The position numbers and the translations under genes are program-made. Positions 1 to 13,100 of a DNA stretch of 64,000 nt are shown one piece after another. How positions within the stretch are numbered: the first letter of the stretch is position 1; the number at the start of each line of letters is the position of its first letter. The notes beneath the pieces were generated by a model that had not been told where the DNA came from, made no database searches, and saw only the letters and a program-made list of their open reading frames with translations. This DNA is from Helicoverpa zea (Eukaryota > Arthropoda > Insecta > Lepidoptera > Noctuidae): positions 9,798,501 to 9,862,500 of the forward strand of contig NC_061456.1 of assembly GCF_022581195.2 (NCBI RefSeq). Reading direction: 5' to 3'.

Positions 1-839
1 GTTGCGGTCTTCATACACTCTCTTCACGTTCTTGAATCGTTAAAAGTTGAAAATTTTGTGTCACCGCAAATGCTGGGCACAGGCCTCTTCTCGTACAGGG
101 AAGGATATGCTTTGAAATAATAAGTACTACGTTAGTAATTTAAAAAAAAACTTTTGTCTTTCAGGCTATGATTTTTACTGTAATGTTACGGTACTTTTTT
201 AGTTCGGTACATATGATAACAATATACCTAGTGTTGGTGAGTTCTAGCGATATTTGTATACAGCAGAATCAGAGGTCGGTCGTAAAATTGACCACCGTTT
301 GATTCATTGCGCCTATTTACTGCTGTTTTATGGCCAGCAGTACAGCCCACCGCCTGAAGTAAGCCGTTGTCGAAACCCAAGACTTGTATTGTTCTACAGC
401 TCTGTCTCATAACGGTTGTGTACCTACGTAAACAAATATCTGCAAACTATTTATTAAGTCGTTTCTTCAGTATTTTGTGGCTCAGTGTAATGAGCACTTG
501 ATCATAATGTGTTGACGGAGTTATTTGAACCAAAAAGAAAGCATCATTGTTTTCGTCTGCTGTCTGTGTCACTGAAAAATAAACATTAGAGGCAAACTAT
601 AAATAAATATTTGTGTTTTATTTACTCGTCGGCGCGACCGCAACGTTTTCACAATCTTGTAATACAATTATTTTAAGCACTGTTTCTTGAGAGAACCGCT
701 TAACTTCGGCGGGAAGATGCTTGCGCTGTGACTCACGCGGGCTTTGCCAGACAATTCAGGAGCCCAAACCGGCAAAACCCGCCTCTTCAGTGCTCCGTAC
801 GACGTAAGTGCTGAAAGTCGTGTAAAAAGTTGTATCCGG
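1..839. other. Upstream flank of Pkcdelta, no gene seen
   Basis: AT-rich sequence with only short open frames that lack codon bias or known motifs. It could contain an upstream enhancer or the intron of a longer Pkcdelta transcript. Confidence 0.4.
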
Positions 840-1029
840 CCGCGAATAGAGCGTGTGGAATTCCGTTTATAAATACGCGAGTGCGGGCGCGGCGGGAGAT
901 CTCTGTGCACGGCGGCGGCGGCGCGAGGCGTGCTGCGCAGCGCCGCGGCACTCGCGGCGGCGGCGCGAGGCGTGCTGCGCAGCGCCGCGGCACTCGCGGC
1001 GGCCGCGCGGCGCCCATGCGCGCGCGCCG
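840..1029 (+). promoter_or_regulatory. CpG-rich 5' region of Pkcdelta exon 1
   Basis: Abrupt switch from AT-rich DNA to about 280 bp very rich in CpG just before the exon-1 donor at 1126. In an AT-rich insect genome this suggests the start-site region or 5' UTR of a broadly expressed transcript. No TATA box is obvious, and the start site cannot be placed. Confidence 0.5.
921..1004. repeat. 42-bp GC-rich tandem duplication
   Basis: Two near-perfect copies with a 42-bp period (GCGAGGCGTGCTGCGCAGCG...). The period is a multiple of three, so any reading frame through it stays open and repeats every 14 residues. It lies in the presumed 5' UTR. Confidence 0.85.
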
Positions 1030-1125
1030 ATGATATTCACGGGCGGGGGGGCGCGCCGCCGCACCTCGCCCGCGCCGCGCGTCCGCGGCCCCGCCCGCCC
1101 GCACCAGCGACTCCATGCTGACTAT
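1030..1125 (+). CDS. Pkcdelta: Pkcdelta exon 1 (tentative coding part)
   Basis: The frame is open from ATG 1030 (also from ATG 853) to a GTGAGT donor at 1126. It ends in phase 0, which matches the phase-0 start of exon 6890-6990. It encodes a short Arg/Pro/Gly-rich leader with no domain. ATG 1030 is preferred because the longer alternative runs through a 42-bp GC-rich tandem repeat. The ATG at 1115 would be out of frame. Confidence 0.45.
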
Positions 1126-4100
1126 GTGAGTCTCTCACAGCGCACATTTACTATTTACTAATAACGCCATCTAACCTTCTTGTCAATTACCAACGTTTCA
1201 ATTTTCCCATTGCCATGTAGAAGTAATGTGTCTAATTGTGACAATGAAAAATATCTAGGTATAAGAATATCTCTTCACCCACCATTATGAGGAGTTACAT
1301 ATCTTGCTTGTTCTGTCATCACCAGCAATCATTGGCGTCATTAGGTAGTAGACAGAGAGAAAGCTTTAAGATATTTCGTTTAAATTGGTAGAGCAAGTTA
1401 ATTCCAGGCGGCCATTCGAGGTGGAGGCATTAAACGAGAGAGATATAAATTTTATTCCGCAATTAAACAGACATAACGGATGTAACAAATATAATAAACG
1501 GAGAATGATCTTAACTATTAATCTCAATACGTCAGACATACCGCATCTAATTGCTATCTACCCTAAAAAAATGTTCCAAGGACCGATTTATTGTCTTGTT
1601 GACTATTTGCAACAAGCTGAACATTCATCCTAGAGACGTGAGGCGCACGTTAGATACCAATTTCAAATCCATTCAAGGCATAGGTCTTAACCTTCACACT
1701 TTATAAACAAGAAACTCGTCAAATATATGATCTTCAATAGAGTATTCAGCTTTTTTATCAATTAACTAAGCAGCCAGGAGCGGTACCGTTTTTTTTTTTA
1801 CCGACGTCAAAAATCATCAAATGACCTCTCCCGCTGTGGGTTAGCAGCGGTGAGGGAGTGTCAGACTCTTACTGACTAAAAACCGTCGTGTTCCGTCATA
1901 GGCCTTTTATGTACCAGGGCCGCGGTATCTCTTTCGAACAACCCGCAGCCCCGGCAGGCCTTGGCCCTGCTGGGCCCCGCTGGGCAGGAGCGGTACCTTA
2001 AGAGAAGAAAAAGTGCCAGTAGGTACCTACCTACTTGTACGGTCATGGTAGAATTTTCAGCCTGATTGTTACATTTGTGGTAATGATGTTTTCCTTCGTC
2101 GGTCCAGTTTCCGTGGAGTGTTTTTCCTTACTATGTATGTCATTAAAACATGCACATTCAGTAATTACGATCACAGAAAAAGACTTATTTAATTCTATCC
2201 AAGACTCAGAATTTTATACATGTACCTACTTCTGCATGCCCTGTTCTCAATTTATTTGCAGTTCGCAAGTAAAGGACGAATGGAAGAGCAAAATATTTGC
2301 TCTTTGTTTCCTAAGTAAAATGTACAGAGTTTAAGTGGGGCTTGTATCCAATTTTTTTACCTGCCCTGCCTGCACTAACCAAACCACGATTAACTATTCA
2401 AAACTATTTTTTATCCTTAAATAAAAAAAAATATTAAGACTGCTCCACATGTAAATATTCAAATGTTGTTAGTACAAGCTGTTGTTACTCTGAACTCGTT
2501 CGATACCCATTTCACGATGTTTATGTATCTTCGCTGTATTATGATATCTATTGTTAGACATTCAGTTTACAACTCACATCGCTTCATTTTAAATTGAAAT
2601 CGATCGGAGAACATTCGATTTCGAAAATGGCTAGCGTCTATTCATTCGAATCATATAACCTTCGGAAAAAATACGCAAATTCATCTTCATCTGACAGTAA
2701 AACCTGAAGGGTTAATTCGTCAATTAAAATATCGGCTACCTATTTAAAATCCCTCATTTTAAAAAATGCCTCTGACAGTAGGTAGGTATGTTTTAGAATA
2801 GGTACCTACGTCGGTAATAAGTAGGGCTCTAGGGGTATTAATCAAGGCATCATCAGAAAAGGGACCTACTGCCAAAACCTAATAGTTGAGATAGAAATAA
2901 CTTTACAAGCTGTTTACGAGCAAAAGTTAATGGGACATCACTAACAACGACAGCATACGTCATTTGGCCGTTTTTACACGTACTCAAAAATTAAGACTTG
3001 TCGTTATTCTGTTATGATAGCAAGCGAGTGATACCTGAATGAGCGCTGACGCAAGCATTACAACGCAGCAGTACCATGAAACGTACCGTTGGGTTCCGTC
3101 TATTTTTACTCCTGCATTTACCACGCAACCACTCAACCTTGATGCTCCTCGCACGATTCTCAAGCCACGTTCAAGTTTACTTCGAACAAAAAAGGTTGAG
3201 AATTAAAGATAAGACTTTTACTTTAACCAGCCAAAATGTCTCAGCCTTGGTGTCTGGTCTAGGTAGAGCTAGAGCAGGTAATCCTCAGAAGCTAACTTTG
3301 GTATTCTATGTATACTTGACCTGATGGCAATCGAAACTGTTTGTGAGAATTGTAATAATATTATCAGTCTATCAAATGGCAAAAGATGCGGGAAACGAAT
3401 CAAGCAGGCACGTCCTACTTTACTCCCCATTATCTCTCCTATGAAGTTTATGTTTTTTAATGGCGGAAGCTTGTTCTTAGGTAGTTAGAAATATGTACAT
3501 TAAGTTATTAAAATTGTCATTAGTCTGTAAGCTTTCCTAAGAATAAATTTAAATAAGTTTGGTGATGGAGTTGTGGGAGACAGATTATGGGGACAACCAA
3601 ACGGGGTTAGGTATCCGAGTGAACCAAGGAGAAGAGACTGTTCCTCATCTCCAGCTTTACTTCATAGCTGGCTGGGCAAGTTCCACTATTTCTTTGAGAG
3701 TCCACGTTCACCTCTGCTGCGCAGTGCCTATTTTGTTCATTGTTCAAATAATTATCACCATTAAATAAACGAGTCCAACGAACTTGTTTAAGGATAATTA
3801 ACTGCTTCGGCAAGCATGATGGTGCAAAAATGTATTTCGTATGAAGTACCTATCCGAATTAAGTATGTTGTACAAATTACCATAACGTTCTCAGCATCAT
3901 CATGACTTTGCTATTTGAAAATGTAAACATTAAGATAAAAGTAATAATACCTTTATGTGTGACATCAAAAAAATTGCATTCATTAATTATTATGAGCATA
4001 AAGTTGCTTTTTATAAAAAAAGATAAATCAAGTTTTGCGAGAACGGATATGGTTAAAAAATAAAATAGTGGGTAGGTATGTGTGTTTGTTTTCTGCAGGA

Positions 4101-7100
4101 ATGTATTTTTTACCGCGGGAACTCGGCCTGGCTTTATTTCTCGTACGGAATAACGGTTAATAAAGGAAATAGGTAATTAGGTCAAACCTGGGTATGGTTA
4201 CAGGGTAAATTTTCTCCTCGATACTACTCGATCAAACTGCAGAACTTGAATTATCGAATATCTTGCGAAAGAAAAAATAATTATAATTCATGAAAGAAAA
4301 CCATTCTATCAAATACAGATACTTCAGGAATTAGGCACCTACTAAGGTCCGAAGTGGAGGAGTGGCAGTGCCAAAGATTTATTGCGACCAATGCTATGCT
4401 TGCTATGAGAAAGGGTAAGATGTGTGATAAAATTCAGCAGTTTCGAAGGGAGCTTTTTGTAATTTAATGACTCTAAAGAAACTATAACAAGACTCGCGCA
4501 TAATGCGCATACCAGTTGACGGTTAGTTTAAAACAACATAACGTGTTGTGAGCAGCATTTCGTTTCAACCCGGCGTTAATTGAAACGGAATCACGGACTC
4601 GAGATTATAATCTTGCCAATCTAATTTCCTTTGATGTAGTAACGTCTGAATGGAAAATCAATTGGGAATTACCTCTGTCCGGTAGTCTCGAGCAGCAGCC
4701 CAATGCCACGTTGTGCTAACACATGTGCATGCGACTGCAAATCGAACGCATCGCGTACTGCGATCGGTCACGTGACCGCGCCGCATCTCAACATTATGAC
4801 AAACGAATTCTCAATTTTGGCCATTTGACACTGCCGTGTATTTCAACTGTAGCCACCCGGATCCATGCCAGGGAATTCGCAGGCCTTGAGCGCGACGCTT
4901 TCTATACAAATACCGGTGCATCTAGTTGTGTCCCTTCGGCTGTAAGGGCACTACATCGGTATCACAGAATCCGATGTTTATTGGCGATGGCATTTTTGTG
5001 CATCCCGGCCAGTTGCTGTGACGTGTGACTTGGCGATGTGTCCACACACCGACATCAGTTACGTGCGATGTCATCTTGGTTTCGGGTATGTCCAATTTCT
5101 CGTTTCGAACGGCATCCAAATTCTTGGCTTTCAGAGAGCTTTACGTTGATACTGCTGAATAAGAAGCGTCGTAATGTAAATAACCGCGGGCTTCGTAGCG
5201 AGCGGCGCGACACGCATAGCGGGCCGCCCATGCACTTATTTATAAATTAACATGTGTTGATTAATCATGACATCACAATAGGTTTATTTAATTTATTAAA
5301 TAAGTATTCTACTTTTTGCTGAGTTATGTAGAATCGTTTAAGTAAATATTTGTTTGAACTGTAACATTTGCGTGGGTAGATACAAAAGTCGTCGTAGAAA
5401 CTAAATTTATTCAATGCTAATTCTGTTTTCCAGAACTAAATTTGTTTATTTTCGCTCTTAAAGTATTTTCTTTAATCTTGATGCGCTATTAGCAGATTAG
5501 CAGATTTAGATTATCGCTTTCGCTTCAAGGAAAACGTAAGAAAGTTATTTTGGAATTTCACCTCATTCCATAAAACTTTTGTATCATTGAAATTAAATGA
5601 TTTGTAACTGTCTCTGTCAGCAAGGGCTTATTTTTATTTTGTTCATGAAGAAATAATTTGTCCGTTGGATATTAATAATGATATGTGTTCATCTTCCCTA
5701 ATAAACGTTGAGGCTGCCGGTGACATGGCTCTCGCTACGGTATGTTTTGTTTCGTGGTAGTCGCTGTTTCATGTCCAATGTGGGTGCGGATTGTTGGCAA
5801 GTTGTCAAGTCCCGTAATTAGCGTTGAGTGACATAAGTGCTCGAGCGCCTAAACAACAAATAGTTAATCGCTACTACAAATGTTTACAATCCACTGTTAT
5901 GGTCACGGTATGGTGTATAACAAGGGGATGACAAAAAATCTAAGCACAGCTAATTTCAACACTCATTGGAATGGTATTTGGTCTCAAACGATGAGTTTAA
6001 TTATAACTCTAGGTATATAAGACGGTACAAATGCTTTTAACTGCAAAATATATAGTTAGTGTAAAGGTTTACCGGTAACATAAACGTTAGGTTTACTTTT
6101 GATTTTAAACGTTCATATTTAACGGTCGCATAACAAACTGACAGGTGTAGGTAAGTGAACTTGGGCCTAAGCATTATATTCCAATAACTATAAAACATGA
6201 AAGAAAATCAATTATTATTCAACGATTTCAATATAATACGAACGCGGAAGCTCACAAACGAATTACTACGGCGTATGCGTCGCGACTCGCGCTACATCAC
6301 GCCCGCCGTAGCGCCATGCATACTCAACTGCGATTGTTTGTACTGAAATGTCGATGTAAACAACGCGCCACGCACCGCTGCTAACTGGATTGTTTTTCAG
6401 TGCGTAATTAGATGTTTGAAATTATTGACCTAAATTCTTAAATATTAATTTGTGTAACTAATTTTCTATTCTTACATTATAGATTGAAACTTCAAAAAAT
6501 CACATAGTTGAATTCAAAAATTCGAATTTTAAATTAAAAAATCCCACTTACTACAGAAATGTGAACAAAAAGGAGTATTTATCTGTCTGTTTGTTTTTTT
6601 GGTATGTCGATTTTGATGAAACACATAATCTAGTTTTAATCTTTAGCTGTCAGAAATGCAGTCGCTCCATGTAAAATACTGTACTCAGCCACATCTAATT
6701 AGACTTAAAGCCGCTCCAATATATTTATGAAAAGGCTAAGCAGAAAATGGATACTGTATCCATTTTATTTTTTTAGAACAAGGTTGATTTGTGTGCATAT
6801 TTGATTTAGTAAAGTATGTAAAATGTTATAAATAATAAAATTCTTGGCTGAAAATTAAGTGTATTAATTTATAAATGTATGGTTTCCAGTGGTTGCCGGG
6901 CGGGGTCTGCGGCGAGGGTGGCGAAGGTGCCATTCGCCGTTCCCGCGGCAAGCGCATCACGCAGCGGCGCGGTGCTATCAAACACCATAAGTAAGTATAC
7001 TATTTAATATTTATTATAAAGGTCTTTTATTTTTATGGAAAATCTTCAAATGACTTCTCCCGCTGTAGGTGCAATGTGATGGAGTGTCAGACTTTTACTT

Positions 7101-10100
7101 ACTAAAACTGATCATGTTCCTTCTTAGGTACCAGGGCCGTGGTAACTCTTTCGAACAATCCCGTAGCCCCGGACGAACTAAGAACTTATAATTTATGTAT
7201 ACAGAGACACTTATAATTTAGGTACACTTTCTGGGCGAACCATTGTAACTGGCAGACAGGAAAATTACTTATCGCGGCCATGTTAACTAACCAAGGCAAC
7301 AATGATACGGCTTCTTTGAAACTTTACAACGTAGTAAGGAAAATCACACAAAATCCGCCTCTAACTGACCGAAAAATGAGGAATTAAAAAACATATTTCT
7401 TTCATTCTATGCTTCTTAAAATTCTGTATTGTGAGGGAAAACATTATCTAGGCTTAGAGCACATTATAATCTACGGCAATATATCACGCCTCCTCTAAAC
7501 TAATTTTGCAACTTCGCGTTTAAGATTTTTGGCGCAAGTGTGTTAGCATCGGTCCATCGGCTGGTATCGCCTACGTGTCACCCGTCATGTTCACTCTTCC
7601 AACAATATACGACACAACTTATGTAATTTATTGAAATGAACTGGAACTCCCCGTTCCGGTGGTAAATTGCTCGCGAACTTTTATTTATGCGTGCATTAAA
7701 GCGTCACAGATCACTCACAACATCCAGGATGTGAAGTGTCCTAGTGAGCTGAGTTATTGCTTGTTTACTCACACTTGGCTGTGTCTAAGTAAATTTTGTA
7801 ACATAATCAATCATCGTCATCTAAAGTGCTCCTGATTCCTGCCCACATAATATTGTGAATTTTTTGACATGCTCATAAATACTTATGATTAAACTAGCTA
7901 TCTACGTATGCGACTATATTTTATGTGCTCTCAAAAAATATTGTTTAAAACTGCATTCTGGGGTATAATAGAACTCTCTATTAGCTTCTCAATTTTCACA
8001 ATCGGTCCATACTTAATTCAACACTATAGTTTTATGTACCTACTAGCAAACCCGGCGAACTCCTTTTCGCCACGAGATGGCTTCGTTTTATGTAACATTT
8101 TGTTTGGTGATTAAAAGATGAAGAATTTTTTTTTGTCTATATAACCTCACGGAGCCCGACAACTTTCAAAACGAAAGAGAAACGAGCCAGAGAAATTTTA
8201 ACGAATGCAAAACCGTGGAAATCGGTTCGTGCGTTCTGGAGTTATAGCGTCAGGAAGGAAAACCCGACTCATTTTTATACATATATTTTCCTTCTTTCCA
8301 GGATCCACGAAGTGAACGGCCATTGTTTCGTGGCGAAGTTCTTCCGTCAGCCGACGTTCTGCGCATTCTGTAAGGAGTTCCTATGGGGCTTCGGCAAGCA
8401 GGGCTACCGGTGCTCCGTCTGCCAGACGGCTGTCCACAAGAGATGTCACAACAAGCTGCTTGGAAAATGTACGGGCTCATCCGCACACTCAGAAACTACC
8501 GTGGTGAGTTACGATGTTTATTGAAATTATCGTATGTGAAGAGCTGCGTGACTGATTTATGATTTGTTGAGACTTATAAAATGTTCTCGTCTGCACTAGA
8601 CTTTGAATTGAACAAAATAAATAAACTCGTGTGGCTGACTATGAGGTAGTGGGTTCGATTCCCAAGCCTCAGTAATTTTTGCTGCATGATTTATTTCTTC
8701 TACTTTATCAAACACTAGCCGTTTTCCCGCGGTTTTACTCGCGTCCCGTGGTAACTACTGCCCGTACCGGGATAAAATATAGCCTATGTTACTCGTGGAT
8801 AATGTAGCTTTCGAATGGTGAAAGAATTTTTAAAAACGATCCAGTAGTTTTTGAGCCTATTCATTACAACCAAACAAACAAACAAACAAAGTTTTCCTTT
8901 TTATAATATTAGTATAGATTTGAGTTACCACACCTCGTAATCTATTTTGTCTTAAAAAGTAAGAAGACTCTTTATCCACGATCAAAAGCGTGCGAAAATT
9001 TGTATGCAATACGATACATATGATACCAACGTGGATGTTTGTTCCTCTTTCATGCAAAAAATGCTGATTAATTTTTTGAAAATATTGTCAGCAGGTGTGA
9101 AAAAAAGTTCCCTAAGAAAAGGGATGAAACCCCTGCCATCAATGAATCTCAATCGCTATGTTACTCACTTAATATTGTATCTTACTATTGCAGTACCTCC
9201 GCGAGAGGTTCAAGGTGGACGTGCCGCATCGGTTCCGGCCGCACCAGTTCATGTCGCCCACCTTCTGCGACCACTGCGGAGCGATGCTGTACGGCTTCTT
9301 CAAGCAGGAGCTCAAGTGTGAAGGTACGCCTGTCAGGTGTAGGAGTTGAGGTCTATATGATGATGGGAGTGCACGCAAATTAAAAAATAACTTACTGTAT
9401 TTAACGGAGCAGTATCGAAATTTATAATGGTATTATGGAACCCAAAATATACACAATGTGAATAAGTAGGTACACAGTCTCCACCAAAGAGAAGAGGAAT
9501 AGAGTAGTTTTGAAAACAATAGAATTTCGTTATTCAAACACGTCGTCTTCGCTCATTCAAAGTATCCCTAAGTGAATGAATTCTATTGGTTGTTTATAAT
9601 CTCTGCATTGGTGGATTCTGGATCTAAACGTCCGGCCGTGCTCTCGCTGTGGCATATTGGGCTGACAAAAAGTAGTCTCACTATAAGACATGTCATCGAC
9701 ACGAAAGAAGAAGAAAAACAGTATAGTAAGCCTTTATTCATGTTGTGTGTATTTTATAAAGCCTGCAGAATATAAACATTTACAAGCATGAGCACATAAA
9801 GACCTGTTATATTCTATCGCCATAGTTAAAGCCACTTTACTGATTTCATTTGCGTGCACTCCCTGATCGTTCAACTTACGTGGGTATAATCCTCGATCAT
9901 AAGCGTGAGGCTTTAGACAATTTGCAACTTGAAGTTGACGCAACAAGACTTCCACTAGTATTTTTTTCTTTTCAACAGTATATCATAAATAGAGACCACT
10001 GTATTGCTGTATATTTTCCTAATAAAAACAATGGCACACATAGATTCTAAGAAATGTAACCAATAACAATGTTCTTAGTAATAAGACCAACAGTGACGCG

Positions 10101-13100
10101 TCAACTTACATAGTTTCTTCAAGTATTTGTTATTGGAAAAGCTAAGCTAATATTGTAGAAGCCAACACTCATGATCGAGGATCAAGGCCGGTCTAATATT
10201 AGACAGTGCAATAATAAATGATTGCAATGAGTGTCGTACACGAGAATCAATTGTTTCACTATGGATCGCTATAACTTGCGTGGGCTGGAAGGGCGACCAA
10301 AATACTGGTGTACACTCGAGAACTTTGAATACGAGTCACGTGTAAATATTTGCTTTGGTTGTACTTAGAATGTAGCTGCTTAGCAAAAAATAAAAAATGT
10401 AATTAGTGCTTAATTGGTATGCTAAACGGTATATTTAAGACATGAGAACCTAAATGTTAAGTAGATATGTCAGTGTGTTATAAAAACCAAGGGCCATATA
10501 TTTATTAGAAGAAATTTTGTATCATTGCAAAAATTGGCCCATAGAAGAATTTTTAAAATCTAGTAAATCAATGTATAAATCAATTGAGATATACCAAATC
10601 TATTCTAACATTATAAAGCTGAAGAGTTTGTTTGTTTGTTTGTTTGAACGCGCTAACTTTTTATCCGTCTTTAAATATAAAAGACTAGCTTCTGTCAGCG
10701 GTTTCACCCGCATCCCGTGGGAACCTCGGCACGAACCCGGATAAAAAGCCTATAGCCTTCCTCGATAAATGGGCTATCTAACACTGAAAGAATTTTTCAA
10801 ATCGGTCCAGTAGTTCTTGAGATTAGCGCGTTCAAACAAACAAAGTCTTCAGCTTTATAATATTAGTATACATTTTGCAACTGACCCGAATTCGCTGTTG
10901 TCGAGTGTAATGAAATCTATCTCAAATTGGCAGACCATCCCATTTTGACTATTTATATAAAAGTATGCGTATTATTTATGTGTGTACCTGTCTCGTTTCT
11001 GATGTTCACCTGTGTTTTATTTTGAGTGCATGCTTTGAGCTGCATGGTGAATGAGGAGCTTGGTATGTTGCAGTTATGGCTTAGTTGCAGTTGCTGACAA
11101 TTTTGTATGACAGGTGTATAAGAAATTAATCGATTTAATAATCGACGCCTTCCTAGAATTCTATTCCCTCTCTGTATGTCAGTGTGTGTAGTTGAAACGC
11201 GTTGCGTTTAAGTGTTTTTTTTTACTTCGACATTTTACATGTAGCAAAGTAAGTATTTAGTTTTCGACAAAATAATAAATTTTCGTTTGGAATTATTTAT
11301 AATTGTAGTTATTCTAATTATATTTTTCTATACCTTAAGATCAAAATAAGATTATGTACCTACTCATTTTGCTGTAAAGAACGTTTAGTACACGAAAGTA
11401 ACGAAATTGTTCAAGTGACCATTAGTGCTACGCCACGCTACGACAGGGCTACACGCGAGCTACACGCGAGCTACGCAACCCTACGAATGTTCTACGCCCC
11501 TGCTACGCTATTGCTACGAATGAGCAATACGGTCAACGAATAACGTAGGGTGGTATTTTAAACTGTCAAGTCTCTAAAGTTAGTGAAGTTTTTTTATGTA
11601 TTAAATTGTTAGTAAATAAGCGTGTACATACAATGATGGTGATGATGCAATTTCTTTTCGTATAAGTTTGTTTTATATCAAAGTCCATAAGGAATGAATA
11701 ACTATTTATCTTGGAAACGTTAGGTAATTATTTCATTCGTAGGTAATTTAATTTATTAACCATCACGTTAAGAGCCTTAAATAAAGTATGATGTAACCGA
11801 ATATTTTGTTTGATCACAAAATCAATAGAAAAACATAAGAACGTCATTCTTATTTTTAAGCTCGAGAGATGCATTTTTTGCAATAGTCGTTATAAAATGA
11901 TTGTTTATCTTGAAGTAGGAAATCTTAAACTACTTTTCTAGATAATAAATCCACGTTATATTTGTTTTAAAGCACTTTTTGTTCGCAGTCATATTTTATT
12001 AGTAGCCTATTGAATGCCAGCCAAAAAATGGGCCACAAGACTGAATGCAGCATAACCAAGATATACTGCAGAATTCTATAATATATCTATCTGTTGTTTT
12101 GTGAATAGAAAATGGACGTAATCTATATATGGAGCTAATGTTGAATTCGATCTCAAAGCACACATCAAAGGATAGGTACATAAATTAAAGAATTCCACCG
12201 TCAGAGTAGTCGAGTAGACATACCTAATTTCGCGAACAGATAACATAGTATGAGAGCTTTTGAAAATCAATGGTAAACGAATACTCTCCTAGCTATCCTT
12301 GATTAGAAAATGGGAAGAAAAGTTCAACGAATGCTGATTTGTTATGAACGTGAAAGAAAAATGATATTCTCTTATGATTCCCAGTACCAGGCCCTGATTT
12401 TGCTATGTAAATTTATGATTAAGGTATAGTCCTCAACAATTTATTGGACAACGATTTATTATAATTGAACAAACAATTAAATAAAAAAATCACCATTCAT
12501 ACCGAGACCCATAGTTTATCAAAATCAGTTTATTTGCAAGGACTGTAAGCACATATACTTTAAGATCTTTCATATGAGTTACAGTTTGCCTTGCGGCATA
12601 CAATAATTAATATAGATCTAAGGTTCAAAAATATAAAAAAATCAGGCATGAACATTAGTATGTGGTATAGAGCCATCAGATGTCTAAAATAAACATTCTA
12701 GGCACATCAGGAACTACTCATATTATTAATTGCCACAATATATCACCATCATAAAGTCAAATGATCTAGTTAGTTGACAACTTGGCTACTCGATATGAAC
12801 TCATTTTTTTTTTAGTTTGACCTTATTTCCAGTTATTTAGCTCAAGCAGTTTCGATCACAAGTGATTCTGTAACATATAGAAGATTTTATAATATATCCA
12901 TCCATGTGCCTTTAGTTGGATTTTTATTAAGCACCCTATATTTTTATTCTTCACATAATACAACTTTTGGAATATATAATAGATTTGAATAAAATTGTCT
13001 TTAATCTACAAGTCGAAGAATATGAATGTAAATGTTAAATTAAATTAAAACTAATTAACGGTCAGAACAAGGTATTGTTCTATAGATTTTGTAGTTGTGT

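Noticed and set aside
787..1116. Minus-strand open frame through the CpG block
   Set aside because: Open because of Arg/Ala-rich GC composition and the 42-bp duplication; no motif, and it opposes the Pkcdelta first exon.
1115..1125. ATG at 1115 as Pkcdelta start
   Set aside because: Splicing to 6890 from this frame runs into a stop in the C1A exon; the frame from 1030 keeps the known pseudosubstrate reading.
2035..2334. Hydrophobic 99-codon open frame
   Set aside because: No homology recognised, no splice or promoter context, AT-driven hydrophobicity.
8630..8680. tRNA-like GGTTCGATTCCC segment
   Set aside because: Only a box B-like word in a short fragment; no acceptor stem or anticodon arm.
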